DNA from: Haloechinothrix_A salitolerans
GTDB taxonomy: Bacteria > Actinomycetota > Actinomycetes > Mycobacteriales > Pseudonocardiaceae
Direction: 5' to 3' (one strand)
Assembly: GCF_039544105.1 (NCBI RefSeq)
Contig: NZ_BAABLA010000024.1
Length of the DNA stretch: 64,000 nt
The position numbers were made by a program, and so were the translations under genes. A model generated the notes under the pieces. It was given only the letters and a program-made list of their open reading frames with translations, was not told the origin of the DNA and did no database searches. How positions within the stretch are numbered: position 1 is the stretch's first letter; each line of letters begins with the position of its first letter. Positions 9,538-17,875 of the stretch are shown here, one piece after another.

Positions 9538-10983
9538 ATGCGAGAGTACAAAGAGCTCTACATCGGGGGCAGCTGGGTCGCCCCGGAAACCGAGCGGCGG
9601 ATCGAGGTGATCTCGCCGCACTCCGAGCAACTGGTTGGCCGCACGCCGGAGGCGACGACCGAGGACGTCGACCGTGCGGTCGAGGCCGCCTGGCACGCGT
9701 TCGACCACGGTGACTGGCCGAACACCGCACCCGAGGATCGCCTCGCCGCGTTGCGGCGGTTCGCCGACGCCTACAACGCGCGGCAAACGGAGCTGGCGGA
9801 GCTGTTCAGCACCGAGATGGGTTCGCCGCTGTGGTTCTCCCAGGTCGGGCAGGTGGGCGCGACATCGATGGCGCTGGCCGAGTTCCTCAACATCGCCGAG
9901 AGCTTCCCGTGGGAGGAGCGCAGGACCGGTTCGTTCGGCGGCGAAGTCGTCGTGCGGCGCGAGCCGGTTGGTGTCGTCGGCATCATCACGCCGTGGAACG
10001 TGCCGCACTTCGTGACCATGGCCAAGCTCGTTCCCGCGCTGCTAGCCGGGTGCACCGTCGTACTCAAGCCGCCACCAGAGGCACCGCTGTCGGCGCTCGC
10101 GCTCGCCGAGATCGTCGCGGAAGCCGGGCTGCCGGAAGGCGTCGTGAGCGTGGTGCCAGCTGGTCGTGAGGTCGGCGAACATCTGGTCACCCACCCCGGT
10201 GTGGACAAGATCGCTTTCACCGGATCAACCGCGGCGGGGCGCAGGATCGCCGCGCTGTGCGGCCAGGATCTGCGGCGCGTGACGCTGGAGCTCGGCGGCA
10301 AGTCCGCCGCGATGATTCTCGACGACGCCGACCTCGACCAGACCGTGCAGCAGCTGCAGATGGCCTCGCTGCTCAACAGCGGTCAGGCCTGTATCGCCCA
10401 GACGCGCATTCTCGCGTCGAGGAAGCGCTACGACGAGGTGGTCGACGCGTTGGCGGCCATGGTGGGCGGTCTGAGCGTTGGCGACCCGATGAACGTCGAG
10501 AACTACATCGGCCCGATGGTCGCCAAGCGGCAGCAGGAGCGGGTCCGTGACTACATCGGGATCGGTACGGCGGAAGGTGCGCGGTTGGTCGTCGGCGGCA
10601 GCGAAATGCCAGCCGGGCTGGACACCGGCTGGTACGTGCGGCCGACGGTGTTCGCCGATGTGGACAACGATATGCGCATCGCGCGGGAGGAGATCTTTGG
10701 TCCGGTCCTCACGGTGATTCCGTATGACGACGAGGCGGACGCGGTACGCATCGCCAACGACTCCGAGTATGGCCTCGCTGGTTCGGTGTGGACGTCCGAT
10801 GTGGAGCATGGGGTCGACGTCGCGAGGCGGGTGCGCACCGGGACGTTGGGTATCAACCAGTACCTGATGGATTTCACCGCTCCGTTCGGCGGGTTCAAGG
10901 CAAGCGGTATCGGACGTGAGTTCGGGCCGGAGGGCATCGAAACCTACGTCGAGTACAAGTCGATCGCATTACCGATCGGCTGA
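9538..10983 (+). CDS. NAD(P)-dependent aldehyde dehydrogenase
   Basis: The product is 481 aa, the usual length for the ALDH superfamily. NAD-binding and catalytic motifs are present: TPWNVPHF, FTGSTAAGRRIA, the catalytic Glu in LELGGKSA, and the nucleophilic Cys in NSGQACIAQTR, with EEIFGPV later. The ATG at 9538 has GTGAGGAG about 8 nt upstream; a frame starting at 9523 would place that site inside the gene. A plausible role is oxidation of an aldehyde released from a sterol side chain to an acid for FadD19, inferred from the operon. It is followed 3 bp later by the APH-fold gene. Confidence 0.85.
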   Translation: MREYKELYIGGSWVAPETERRIEVISPHSEQLVGRTPEATTEDVDRAVEAAWHAFDHGDWPNTAPEDRLAALRRFADAYNARQTELAELFSTEMGSPLWFSQVGQVGATSMALAEFLNIAESFPWEERRTGSFGGEVVVRREPVGVVGIITPWNVPHFVTMAKLVPALLAGCTVVLKPPPEAPLSALALAEIVAEAGLPEGVVSVVPAGREVGEHLVTHPGVDKIAFTGSTAAGRRIAALCGQDLRRVTLELGGKSAAMILDDADLDQTVQQLQMASLLNSGQACIAQTRILASRKRYDEVVDALAAMVGGLSVGDPMNVENYIGPMVAKRQQERVRDYIGIGTAEGARLVVGGSEMPAGLDTGWYVRPTVFADVDNDMRIAREEIFGPVLTVIPYDDEADAVRIANDSEYGLAGSVWTSDVEHGVDVARRVRTGTLGINQYLMDFTAPFGGFKASGIGREFGPEGIETYVEYKSIALPIG

Positions 10984-10986
10984 GCC

Positions 10987-12093
10987 ATGACCGGTCCGCT
11001 ACGCATCGCGACAAGGGGCCACGACGAACTGCGGCAGGGCCTGCAGGATTGGCTGCGCGCTCTGCTGCCCGCCGACGCCGAGCCCATCGTCGGGCCGGTT
11101 ACCGCGCCTGGCGGCAACGGCATGTCAAGCGACACCGTGATGTTCGAGCTCACGACAGCGATGCGGGGTGCACGGCGGTGCGTGGCGCGGATCGCACCGC
11201 AACCGGATGCCGTGCCGGTGTTTCCGCACTACGACCTCGCACGGCAGTTTCAGATCATGTGCCTTGTCGCCGAACGCTCCGACGTGCCGGTGCCTGAGCC
11301 GTTGTGGTGTGACACCGACGGTGTGGCGGCCGGTTCACCGCTGTTCGTGATGGCGTGCGTTGATGGTGACATCCCACCAGACGTCATGCCGTACAACTTC
11401 GGCGGCTGGCTCGCGGAAGCGGATCAGGCAGACAGGGAACGGCTGCAGGAAAGCACCGTCGCGGCCATCGCGGGCATTCACGGCATCGAGCTGACCGCTG
11501 ACGACGTGGCGCTGCTCGATAATGACCGCGATGAGCCGACGCCGCTGCGGCGGCATGTCGCCGAACAGCGGGATTACTACCGCTGGGTGGCACGGGAACG
11601 GCCGCACCCGCTAATCGAACGTGGCTTCGCGTGGCTCGCGGAGCATTGGCCCGCCGAGGAAGGTCCCGCTGTCCTCAGCTGGGGTGATGCCAGGATCGGC
11701 AACATCATCTACCGCGACTTCCTGCCGGTTGGGGTGCTCGACTGGGAGATGGCCGCGCTAGGGCCGCGCGAACTCGACATCGGTTGGCTGATTTATCACC
11801 ACCGGTTCTTCGAGGATCTCGCCGCGATGGCTGGTCTCGACGGGCTGCCCAGTTTCCTGCGGCCGGAAGACGTCACGGCCACCTACCACGCCGTGACCGG
11901 ATATCAGGTACGTGACCTGCACTTTTACATCACCTATGCGGCGCTCCGGAACGCGATCGTCATGGCTCGGATGGCGCAGCGGCAGGTGCGCCTCGGGGAA
12001 CGGGAACAGCCCGAGGATCCTGACGACGTGCTCTACGACCGGAGCTCGCTCGAGGCGCTGCTCGATGGGACGTACTGGGATGCCATCGACTAA
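10987..12093 (+). CDS. APH-fold (FadE36-type) phosphotransferase
   Basis: The product is 368 aa with an aminoglycoside-phosphotransferase-like kinase fold. The Brenner motif reads LSWGDARIGN, with Trp where the usual His stands, and the metal-binding motif reads VLDWEMA. Proteins of this type occur beside acyl-CoA dehydrogenase genes in actinobacteria and are not antibiotic-resistance enzymes; a substrate is not known. It follows the aldehyde dehydrogenase stop by 3 bp and is the last gene of the fadD19 unit. A KstR-like site follows before the next gene. Confidence 0.75.
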   Translation: MTGPLRIATRGHDELRQGLQDWLRALLPADAEPIVGPVTAPGGNGMSSDTVMFELTTAMRGARRCVARIAPQPDAVPVFPHYDLARQFQIMCLVAERSDVPVPEPLWCDTDGVAAGSPLFVMACVDGDIPPDVMPYNFGGWLAEADQADRERLQESTVAAIAGIHGIELTADDVALLDNDRDEPTPLRRHVAEQRDYYRWVARERPHPLIERGFAWLAEHWPAEEGPAVLSWGDARIGNIIYRDFLPVGVLDWEMAALGPRELDIGWLIYHHRFFEDLAAMAGLDGLPSFLRPEDVTATYHAVTGYQVRDLHFYITYAALRNAIVMARMAQRQVRLGEREQPEDPDDVLYDRSSLEALLDGTYWDAID

Positions 12094-12103
12094 CGCAGAT
12101 AAG

Positions 12104-12117
12104 TAGAACCTGTTTTC
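12104..12117. promoter_or_regulatory. KstR-like operator
   Basis: TAGAACCTGTTTTC matches 7 of the 8 fixed positions of the KstR box. It lies 50 nt upstream of the GTG of the secreted protein that opens the ABC transporter unit. A weaker match with the core AACACGTT sits inside that gene at 12197-12204. If real, it places the LIV-type transporter under steroid control. Confidence 0.45.
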
Positions 12118-12167
12118 GTTCTGCGTCGTTGTACTGGGTGACACGCTGCCGACGAGGAGGTGTCGCG

Positions 12168-13499
12168 GTGGTTCGGGCGACAGCGATACGCGGGGGAACA
12201 CGTTATCGGTATGCGCGTGGCAGGCCGGTTCGCAGGCTGGCGACCGCCGCCGCGTCCGCCGGCTTGTTGCTGACCGTTCTGCCGCCCGGCGCGGCCGCGT
12301 CAACGGACCCTGGCGGCGGCTGCCCGGTTGTCGGCACAGCGGTCGGTGTCCAGGTCACCGTGAGCGCGAGCGACAATCTGCTGCTCTCCGCACCGACCGG
12401 GGCCGGGGTGCCGGTCGCGCAGGCCTGTGTGGACTACGCGGTGCGGGACTCGCGGGCGTTCGCCAGCAGTCCGTATCCGGGTGAGACGGTCCTCGCCGGA
12501 CCAGGGCTGCTGGGACAGCGGCTCGGCCAAGACGTGCCCGGCTATCCGGCGTACGCCTCATCGCGACACCCGGCGCGCGGATCCGGCGAGGCCAACGGTC
12601 CCGGCTATGACCTTAGAGCCAGTAGTGACGAGACAACGAGCACCGCATGGGCACGGTCCGGTGGCGCACCGGAAAACGGCGAGGGCGCTGGGGGCGCAGA
12701 TGGCTCCGGAGACACCCTCTCCGTCCCTGAGGCCACCGTCGACCCCGACTCGCGTTCGGCCGCGGCGACCGCGAGCAGCGACACCCGGCCGTTGACGATC
12801 AACGACGTGCTCACCCTCGGCCAAGTACACAGCACCGCCACCGCGGAGCTCAGCGGGGACGGCACCATCCGGCGCGACTCGGACCTGCGAATCGGTAGGA
12901 CCACCGTCGCTGGCGCCGAGGTCGTCATCACGCCCAAGGGTGTTAAGGCGGCGGATCAGACGGTCGGTCTGCCGGAGCAGCGCCCGGCGGACGCGTTGGA
13001 GCAAGCCGGAATCGACGTCGAATACCTCGCGGCGGAGAAGACCAAGGACGGGGTGCTGTCCGCGGGTGTCCAGATCGTCGCCGAGCACACCGACCCCGGG
13101 TCCGGGGCGACCTACACGGTTACCTACACCGTCGGGCGGGCGTTCGCGGGTGTGGCACCGGTTCGGGACGACTCGTTCGACCGCGGCGGCGGGCTGGACG
13201 CCCCGCCGCCGCCGAAGGTCGCCGCCGAGCCACCGGCGCGGGGTGGCGCGCGGGCAGCCGAACCGCCTGGCGGGCCCAGTCCGGCGAATGCTCCCGCGCC
13301 TGAACCCGACCAGGCACCGGAGCCCGCCGCGGCGCCAGAGGTCGAACCGCCTGAGACGCAAGCGGTGCGCCAGGCGGGCAACCCGATTCCGATGGGCGTC
13401 GGCGCGCTGTACCTGGCGATCGTGCTCGGCGCGCTGGCCATGGTCGTTAGCGCCACGATGCTGCGGCTGTTGGGAGTGAAGACGCGATGGACCTCATGA
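12168..13499 (+). CDS. secreted, membrane-anchored choice-of-anchor P-like protein
   Basis: From the GTG at 12168, 7 nt after GAGGAGG, the product is 443 aa. It has an Arg-rich N-terminus and a signal peptide (ATAAASAGLLLTVLPPGAAA). An extracellular region with beta-type repeats resembles choice-of-anchor P proteins. A Pro/Ala-rich stretch at about residues 340-410 precedes one C-terminal membrane helix (ALYLAIVLGALAMVVSATML). It overlaps the next gene by 13 bp and opens a unit that runs into the ABC transporter. It may be a cell-wall-spanning accessory of that transporter. The function is unknown. Confidence 0.65.
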   Translation: MVRATAIRGGTRYRYARGRPVRRLATAAASAGLLLTVLPPGAAASTDPGGGCPVVGTAVGVQVTVSASDNLLLSAPTGAGVPVAQACVDYAVRDSRAFASSPYPGETVLAGPGLLGQRLGQDVPGYPAYASSRHPARGSGEANGPGYDLRASSDETTSTAWARSGGAPENGEGAGGADGSGDTLSVPEATVDPDSRSAAATASSDTRPLTINDVLTLGQVHSTATAELSGDGTIRRDSDLRIGRTTVAGAEVVITPKGVKAADQTVGLPEQRPADALEQAGIDVEYLAAEKTKDGVLSAGVQIVAEHTDPGSGATYTVTYTVGRAFAGVAPVRDDSFDRGGGLDAPPPPKVAAEPPARGGARAAEPPGGPSPANAPAPEPDQAPEPAAAPEVEPPETQAVRQAGNPIPMGVGALYLAIVLGALAMVVSATMLRLLGVKTRWTS

Positions 13500-13909
13500 C
13501 AAGGGCGCGCAGTCAAGCCGACCGGCTGCTCGCCGCGGCGACGCTGCTCGCTGGGCTGTTGACACTGATCGCGGGCTGGCTCGGCGTCAGTGGCACGCCC
13601 TATCCCGCCGAGCAGTTGCCGTACCTGATCAGCGGCGGCATCGGCGCGCTGTTCCTGCTCGGGGTGTCCGCCACGCTGTGGCTGTCCGCCGATCTGCGAG
13701 ACGAGTGGCGCAAGCTGGACCGGATCGAGCGGGCGATCCGTGAGACCACGTGGGACGACGGCGAGCACGCTGCTGAGCCGTACGCGACGGTCGATGTCTC
13801 GGCCGGTGCCGTACCGGACACCGCGGACGCCGAGGCGCCCACCGAGCGGCTCGACCGGCAGAACGGCGGTAAGGCGCCGAGCCGAGTGTCGGCAGGGGAC
13901 CAGCCATGA
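13487..13909 (+). CDS. small two-helix membrane protein
   Basis: The product is 140 aa. There are two predicted membrane helices (LLAAATLLAGLLTLIAGWL and LISGGIGALFLLGVSATLWL). The cytoplasmic tail is short and basic, then acidic (WRKLDRIERAIRETTWDDGEH). No known family is recognised. The start overlaps the preceding gene by 13 bp and the stop overlaps the next start (ATGA), which indicates tight co-translation. It shares its topology with the next gene, so the two may be diverged paralogues forming one complex. Confidence 0.65.
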   Translation: MDLMTRARSQADRLLAAATLLAGLLTLIAGWLGVSGTPYPAEQLPYLISGGIGALFLLGVSATLWLSADLRDEWRKLDRIERAIRETTWDDGEHAAEPYATVDVSAGAVPDTADAEAPTERLDRQNGGKAPSRVSAGDQP

Positions 13910-14370
13910 CGGGCAGCCCCCAGACCTGGCAGCCGTGGCAGCCACGGCAGGCAGGCCCGTGGCGGGACGCTGACCTCATCTCGGTGTGCCTCATCGCGCT
14001 GATCGGCGTCGTCATGATCGGCGCGGCCTGGTTCGGCGCGGCGGGCGCCGCGTCGCTGACCCAGCAGGCCGCCTGGGCGACCCTCGCTGTCGGCGGCCTC
14101 GTGGTATCCGGTGTCGGTCAGAGCCTGTGGCTGTTGCGGTTGCGCCGCGCGATCGGGCAGCGGAGGGTCGGATTGATCTCGCTCGACCCGCCAGCGGCGG
14201 CGGAACCAGCACCCCAGCCGGTGCCCCGGCACGACACCGCGTCGCTGCCGTTGGTGCGCGCCAACGGCATGCGCAAGGTGCACGATCCCGGCTGCCCGCT
14301 GGTGGCGGGCAAGGACGTCGAGCCAGCCGCGCTCGGTGACGGCGAACCCTGCGCGGTGTGTCAGCCATGA
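13906..14370 (+). CDS. two-helix membrane protein with C-terminal Cys motif
   Basis: The product is 154 aa with two predicted helices (LISVCLIALIGVVMIGAAWF and a second near residues 50-72). Its soluble C-terminus carries HDPGCPLVAGK and ends CAVCQP, that is His, Cys and a CxxC, which could bind a metal or form disulfides. It is not a family I recognise. ATGA overlaps occur at both ends, so it is coupled to the LIV permease downstream. Confidence 0.6.
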   Translation: MTGSPQTWQPWQPRQAGPWRDADLISVCLIALIGVVMIGAAWFGAAGAASLTQQAAWATLAVGGLVVSGVGQSLWLLRLRRAIGQRRVGLISLDPPAAAEPAPQPVPRHDTASLPLVRANGMRKVHDPGCPLVAGKDVEPAALGDGEPCAVCQP

Positions 14371-16340
14371 ACGAGCTGCTGCCTTTCGTCATCATCGGGA
14401 TCACCACCGGTTCGGTGTACGGGCTGGCGGCGATGGGTCTCGTGCTGACGTACAAGACGTCTGGCATCTTCAACTTCGCGCACGGCTCCATCGCCGCACT
14501 GGCCGCGTATGCCTTCTACGACCTGAATGTGCTGCGCGGCCTGCCCTGGCCGGTCGCGGTCGCCATCGTCGTCGTCGTGCTGCCGCCGCTGCTCGCGCTG
14601 GTGCTCGAGCGGATCGCCACCCGGCTCGCCGACGCCACGGTGACCATGAAGATCGTCGCGACGGTGGGGCTGCAGCTCGCCATCACCAGCGCGCTGCTCG
14701 CGCACTACGGTGGGCAGAGCCTGCCGTTCCCCGCGTTCCTGCCGGTCGAGACCGTCTCGCTGCTCGGTATCGAGGTGGGCATCGACCAGCTCGTCTCCAC
14801 CGGCATCGCGGCGACCGGCGCGCTGGCGTTTTACCTGTTCTTCCGCCGGTCCCGGCTCGGGGTGCGGATGCGCGCCGTCGTCGACGATCCAGACCTGCTG
14901 TCGCTGTCCGGGACAGGACCGGTCGCGGTGCGCCGCTCGGCCTGGCTGATCGGTACCTGGTTCGCCGCGATCTCCGGGCTGCTGCTCGCACCGCAGATCG
15001 GGTTGGACGCGTTGCTGCTGACGCTGCTGGTGGTGCAGGCCTACGGCGCGGCCGCCGTTGGGCTGTTCCGCAACCTGCCGGCCACCTACGCCGGTGGACT
15101 GCTGATCGGGCTGCTCACCGCGCTCGCGACGAAGTTCGTCGTCGGCTCGGAGACGCTGGCGGGGCTGCCACCGGCGATCCCGTTCCTCGTGCTGTTCGCG
15201 GTGCTGCTCGTGGCAGGCAAACGACGTCTTGTCGAGGTCGGCGGCCAGCTGCGGGCGCCGGTGTCATCGCCGCTGCTCACTCCCAGCGCCACTCGGGTCG
15301 TCGTGCTGGTCACACTGGTTGTCGCGCTGGCGATACCGCACCTCGTCGGCGCGAAGGTGCCGGTGTACTCGAACGCGCTGGTGTTCGTGCTGATCTTCGC
15401 CTCGTTGCACCTGCTTGTGCATACCTCGGGGCAAGCGTCGTTGGCGCACGCCGGGCTGGTCGCCGTCGGGGCGGCGTCGTTCTCCCACCTGGCTGTCGGT
15501 GCCGGGCTGCCGTGGTTGGTCGCGGTGTTGCTGGCCGGGGTGATCGCGGTGCCCGTCGGCATGCTGGTCGCCGTGCCCGCGATTCGGCTGTCCGGGCTGT
15601 TCCTCGCGCTTGGCACTTTTGGGTTCGGGCTGCTGCTTGAGCGAGTGGCATACCGTACCGACTTCATGTTCGGCACGACCAGCACGCTCGAGGCGACCCG
15701 GCCCGCCGGGTTCGACTCCGACACGGCGTTCTACTACGTGCTGCTCGGCTTCGCGGTCGCGGGCGGGCTGGTGGTCGCCGCGGTCAACCGCAGCAGGCTC
15801 GGCAGGCTGCTGCGCGCGATGGCGGACTCCCCGACCACGCTGACCACCCTCGGACTCGGTGTGAACGTCACAAGGGTCACGGTGTTCGCGATCTCGGCGT
15901 TCCTGGCAGGAGTGGCGGGTTCGCTCTACGCCTCGCAGAGCCTTTCCGCGACCGGCACACCGTTCACGGCATACAACTCGCTGGTCTGGCTCGCGGTGCT
16001 GGTGCTGTTCGCGATGGCGCGCTCGGCAGCGCCGGTGCTCGCCGCGCTGTTCGTCGCGGTCGCGCCCGCCTACGGCGGCGGTGAGGCGATGGTCGACTGG
16101 ATGCCGGTGTTCTTTGGCCTCGGTGCGCTGTTGGTCGCGCTGCACCAGGCAGGGACGCGGCCCACTGGTGCGTCGGAAGGCGCTACCGACGCCGAGGGCA
16201 CCGGCTCGCGAGCGGCGGAGCGGGTCGGCGCGGGTAGCGCGGCCGCCGAACGGCTCGCCGAGACCGCATCGGCGCACGCCGCACGCAACGGTTCCGGTGC
16301 GCCGACAGGGGCGCGGCTACGGATCGGAGCACCACGATGA
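14367..16340 (+). CDS. fused LivH-LivM branched-chain-type ABC permease
   Basis: The product is 657 aa. The first half is a LivH-type permease (ITTGSVYGLAAMGLVLTYKTSG, NFAHG). The second half, from about residue 320, is LivM-type (SGQASLAHAGLVAVGA, LFLALGTFGFGLL). In the usual system these are separate proteins of about 300 aa each. The C-terminal 60 residues are a polar Ala/Glu-rich tail. The ATG at 14367 overlaps the preceding stop, so it is preferred to GTG 14358. Substrates of LIV-type systems vary widely. A steroid-derived or short acid substrate is suggested only by the neighbourhood. Confidence 0.85.
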   Translation: MNELLPFVIIGITTGSVYGLAAMGLVLTYKTSGIFNFAHGSIAALAAYAFYDLNVLRGLPWPVAVAIVVVVLPPLLALVLERIATRLADATVTMKIVATVGLQLAITSALLAHYGGQSLPFPAFLPVETVSLLGIEVGIDQLVSTGIAATGALAFYLFFRRSRLGVRMRAVVDDPDLLSLSGTGPVAVRRSAWLIGTWFAAISGLLLAPQIGLDALLLTLLVVQAYGAAAVGLFRNLPATYAGGLLIGLLTALATKFVVGSETLAGLPPAIPFLVLFAVLLVAGKRRLVEVGGQLRAPVSSPLLTPSATRVVVLVTLVVALAIPHLVGAKVPVYSNALVFVLIFASLHLLVHTSGQASLAHAGLVAVGAASFSHLAVGAGLPWLVAVLLAGVIAVPVGMLVAVPAIRLSGLFLALGTFGFGLLLERVAYRTDFMFGTTSTLEATRPAGFDSDTAFYYVLLGFAVAGGLVVAAVNRSRLGRLLRAMADSPTTLTTLGLGVNVTRVTVFAISAFLAGVAGSLYASQSLSATGTPFTAYNSLVWLAVLVLFAMARSAAPVLAALFVAVAPAYGGGEAMVDWMPVFFGLGALLVALHQAGTRPTGASEGATDAEGTGSRAAERVGAGSAAAERLAETASAHAARNGSGAPTGARLRIGAPR

Positions 16341-17101
16341 ATGCCGGGTTGCGAGTTGACGGGCTGACCATCCGCTTCGGCGGGCTGACCGCCGTCGACG
16401 GCGTGACGCTCGATGCCCCTCGAGGCAGGGTGACCGGGCTGATCGGCCCGAATGGCGCTGGCAAGACCACGACGTTCAACGCGTGCTCCGGGCTGCTGCG
16501 ACCGTCCGCGGGCACGGTGAGTCTCTTCGGTCAGGACGTCACCGGCGCGTCGGCCGCCGCACGGGCTCGGCGTGGACTAGGGCGCACCTTCCAGCGCATG
16601 GACCTGTTCGACTCGCTGACGGTGGAGCAGAACATCGCGCTCGGCCTCGAGGCACGGCTCGCGCGCGGGCATCCGATCAAGCAGCTGGTCAGCTCGAGGG
16701 CCGATCGCAAGGCGGTGCGCACGGCCACCGAGGAGGCGCTCGAGCTGTGCGAGCTCGGTGAGCTGCGCCGGGAGCCAGCTGGCGCGCTGTCCACTGGGCA
16801 TCGGCGCCGGGTGGACCTCGGCAGGGTGCTGGCTGGCGGGTTCTCGATGCTGCTGCTCGACGAGCCGTCGTCCGGATTGGACACCTCGGAGACGGTCCGG
16901 TTCGGACAGTTGGTCAGCCGGGTGGTGGCGGAACGGGGCTGCGGCGTGCTTCTCGTCGAGCACGACATGGCGCTGGTGATGGCGATCTGCGACTACCTCT
17001 ACGTGCTCGACTTCGGCGAGCTGATCTTCGAGGGCGCCCCGGACGAAGTGCGCGGCAGTGAGGTCGTGCGCGCGGCGTATCTGGGATCGGAGGCGGCATG
17101 A
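16337..17101 (+). CDS. LivG-type ABC transporter ATPase
   Basis: The product is 254 aa. It has Walker A (GPNGAGKTT), a Q-loop region (GLGRTFQRMDLF), Walker B (LLLDEPSSGLD) and the H-loop VEHDMALVM. The signature region reads LSTGHRRRVDLGR, with LSTGH in place of LSGGQ. The BCA-type C-terminal extension ends GSEVVRAAYLG. The start overlaps the permease stop. The stop (GCATGA) is where the family A repeat begins. Confidence 0.88.
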   Translation: MNAGLRVDGLTIRFGGLTAVDGVTLDAPRGRVTGLIGPNGAGKTTTFNACSGLLRPSAGTVSLFGQDVTGASAAARARRGLGRTFQRMDLFDSLTVEQNIALGLEARLARGHPIKQLVSSRADRKAVRTATEEALELCELGELRREPAGALSTGHRRRVDLGRVLAGGFSMLLLDEPSSGLDTSETVRFGQLVSRVVAERGCGVLLVEHDMALVMAICDYLYVLDFGELIFEGAPDEVRGSEVVRAAYLGSEAA

Positions 17102-17175
17102 GGACTGCTTGCAGGTCCGAATCGGAGTGCCAGAGGACTGCTTGCAGGTCCGAATCGGAGGGCACCGATGCTTGA
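17098..17175 (+). CDS. 25-codon leader-like ORF made of two family A repeats
   Basis: An ATG overlapping the livG stop opens a frame for MRTACRSESECQ followed by RTACRSESEGTDA. Its TGA at 17173-17175 overlaps the livF start by 8 bp. The two copies are 28 identical bases (17100-17127 and 17133-17160), 33 bp apart, so the reading frame is kept. GGAGGG at the end of the second copy serves as the livF Shine-Dalgarno. Whether the peptide is made or the DNA only links the two cistrons is unknown. Confidence 0.45.
   Translation: MRTACRSESECQRTACRSESEGTDA
17100..17160 (+). repeat. family A short interspersed repeat, two tandem copies
   Basis: The 28-bp unit has the core GAGGACTGCTTGCAGGTCC followed by GAATCGGAG. 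The TCCGAATCGGA end can fold as a small hairpin. Related copies occur at 30389-30420 and 38814-38997, always on the plus strand and always starting at an ATGA junction of two co-directional genes. Confidence 0.85.
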
Positions 17176-17866
17176 GCTGACCGATGTTTCCGCTGGTTAC
17201 GGCGAGACCGCCGTGCTCGCCGACGTCTCGCTGTGGGTGCCGCCACGCTCCGTCGTCGCGCTGCTCGGGGCCAACGGCGCTGGCAAGACGACGCTGCTGC
17301 GGGTGGCGTCCGGGTTGCTGAAGCCGTCGGCGGGCCGGATGTCGCTGGACGGCACCGATGTGACGGGCAAGGCGCCGCACGTGCTCGCGAATCGGGGCGT
17401 GTGCCACGTGCCGGAGGGGCGCGGCATCTTTCCGACGCTGACCGTGCGGGACAACCTGATCATCCAGGCAGGGGACGGTAACGCCGATGACGCCGTCGAG
17501 CGGGCGGTGTCGGCGTTCCCGATCCTTGGGGAGAAACTCAGCCAGCTCGCCGGGTCGCTGTCCGGCGGGCAGCAGCAGATGCTGTCGCTGAGCAGGGCCT
17601 ATGTCACTGACCCGTCCTACGTGCTGCTGGACGAGGTGTCGATGGGACTGGCACCGGTCGTGGTCGACGAGATCTTCGAGTCGCTGGCGACGCTCGCCGC
17701 GCAGGGTCGCGCGTTGCTGCTGGTGGAGCAGTACGTCACCAGAGCGCTTGATCTCGCTGACTACGTCTACCTGCTCGCGCGGGGACGTATCGAGTTCGCG
17801 GGGGAACCGGGCGAGCTCGACGCCGAACGGCTGATGGCTCGCTACATGGGAGGCACGCATGCCTAG
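17168..17866 (+). CDS. LivF-type ABC transporter ATPase
   Basis: The product is 232 aa. Walker A is GANGAGKTT, the signature is LSGGQQQML, Walker B is VLLDEVSMGL, and the H-loop is VEQYVTRAL. It pairs with LivG to power the fused permease. The gap to livG is filled by the family A repeats, whose last bases supply the ribosome binding site. The substrate-binding protein follows 9 bp later. Confidence 0.88.
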   Translation: MLELTDVSAGYGETAVLADVSLWVPPRSVVALLGANGAGKTTLLRVASGLLKPSAGRMSLDGTDVTGKAPHVLANRGVCHVPEGRGIFPTLTVRDNLIIQAGDGNADDAVERAVSAFPILGEKLSQLAGSLSGGQQQMLSLSRAYVTDPSYVLLDEVSMGLAPVVVDEIFESLATLAAQGRALLLVEQYVTRALDLADYVYLLARGRIEFAGEPGELDAERLMARYMGGTHA

Positions 17867-17875
17867 GAGGACACC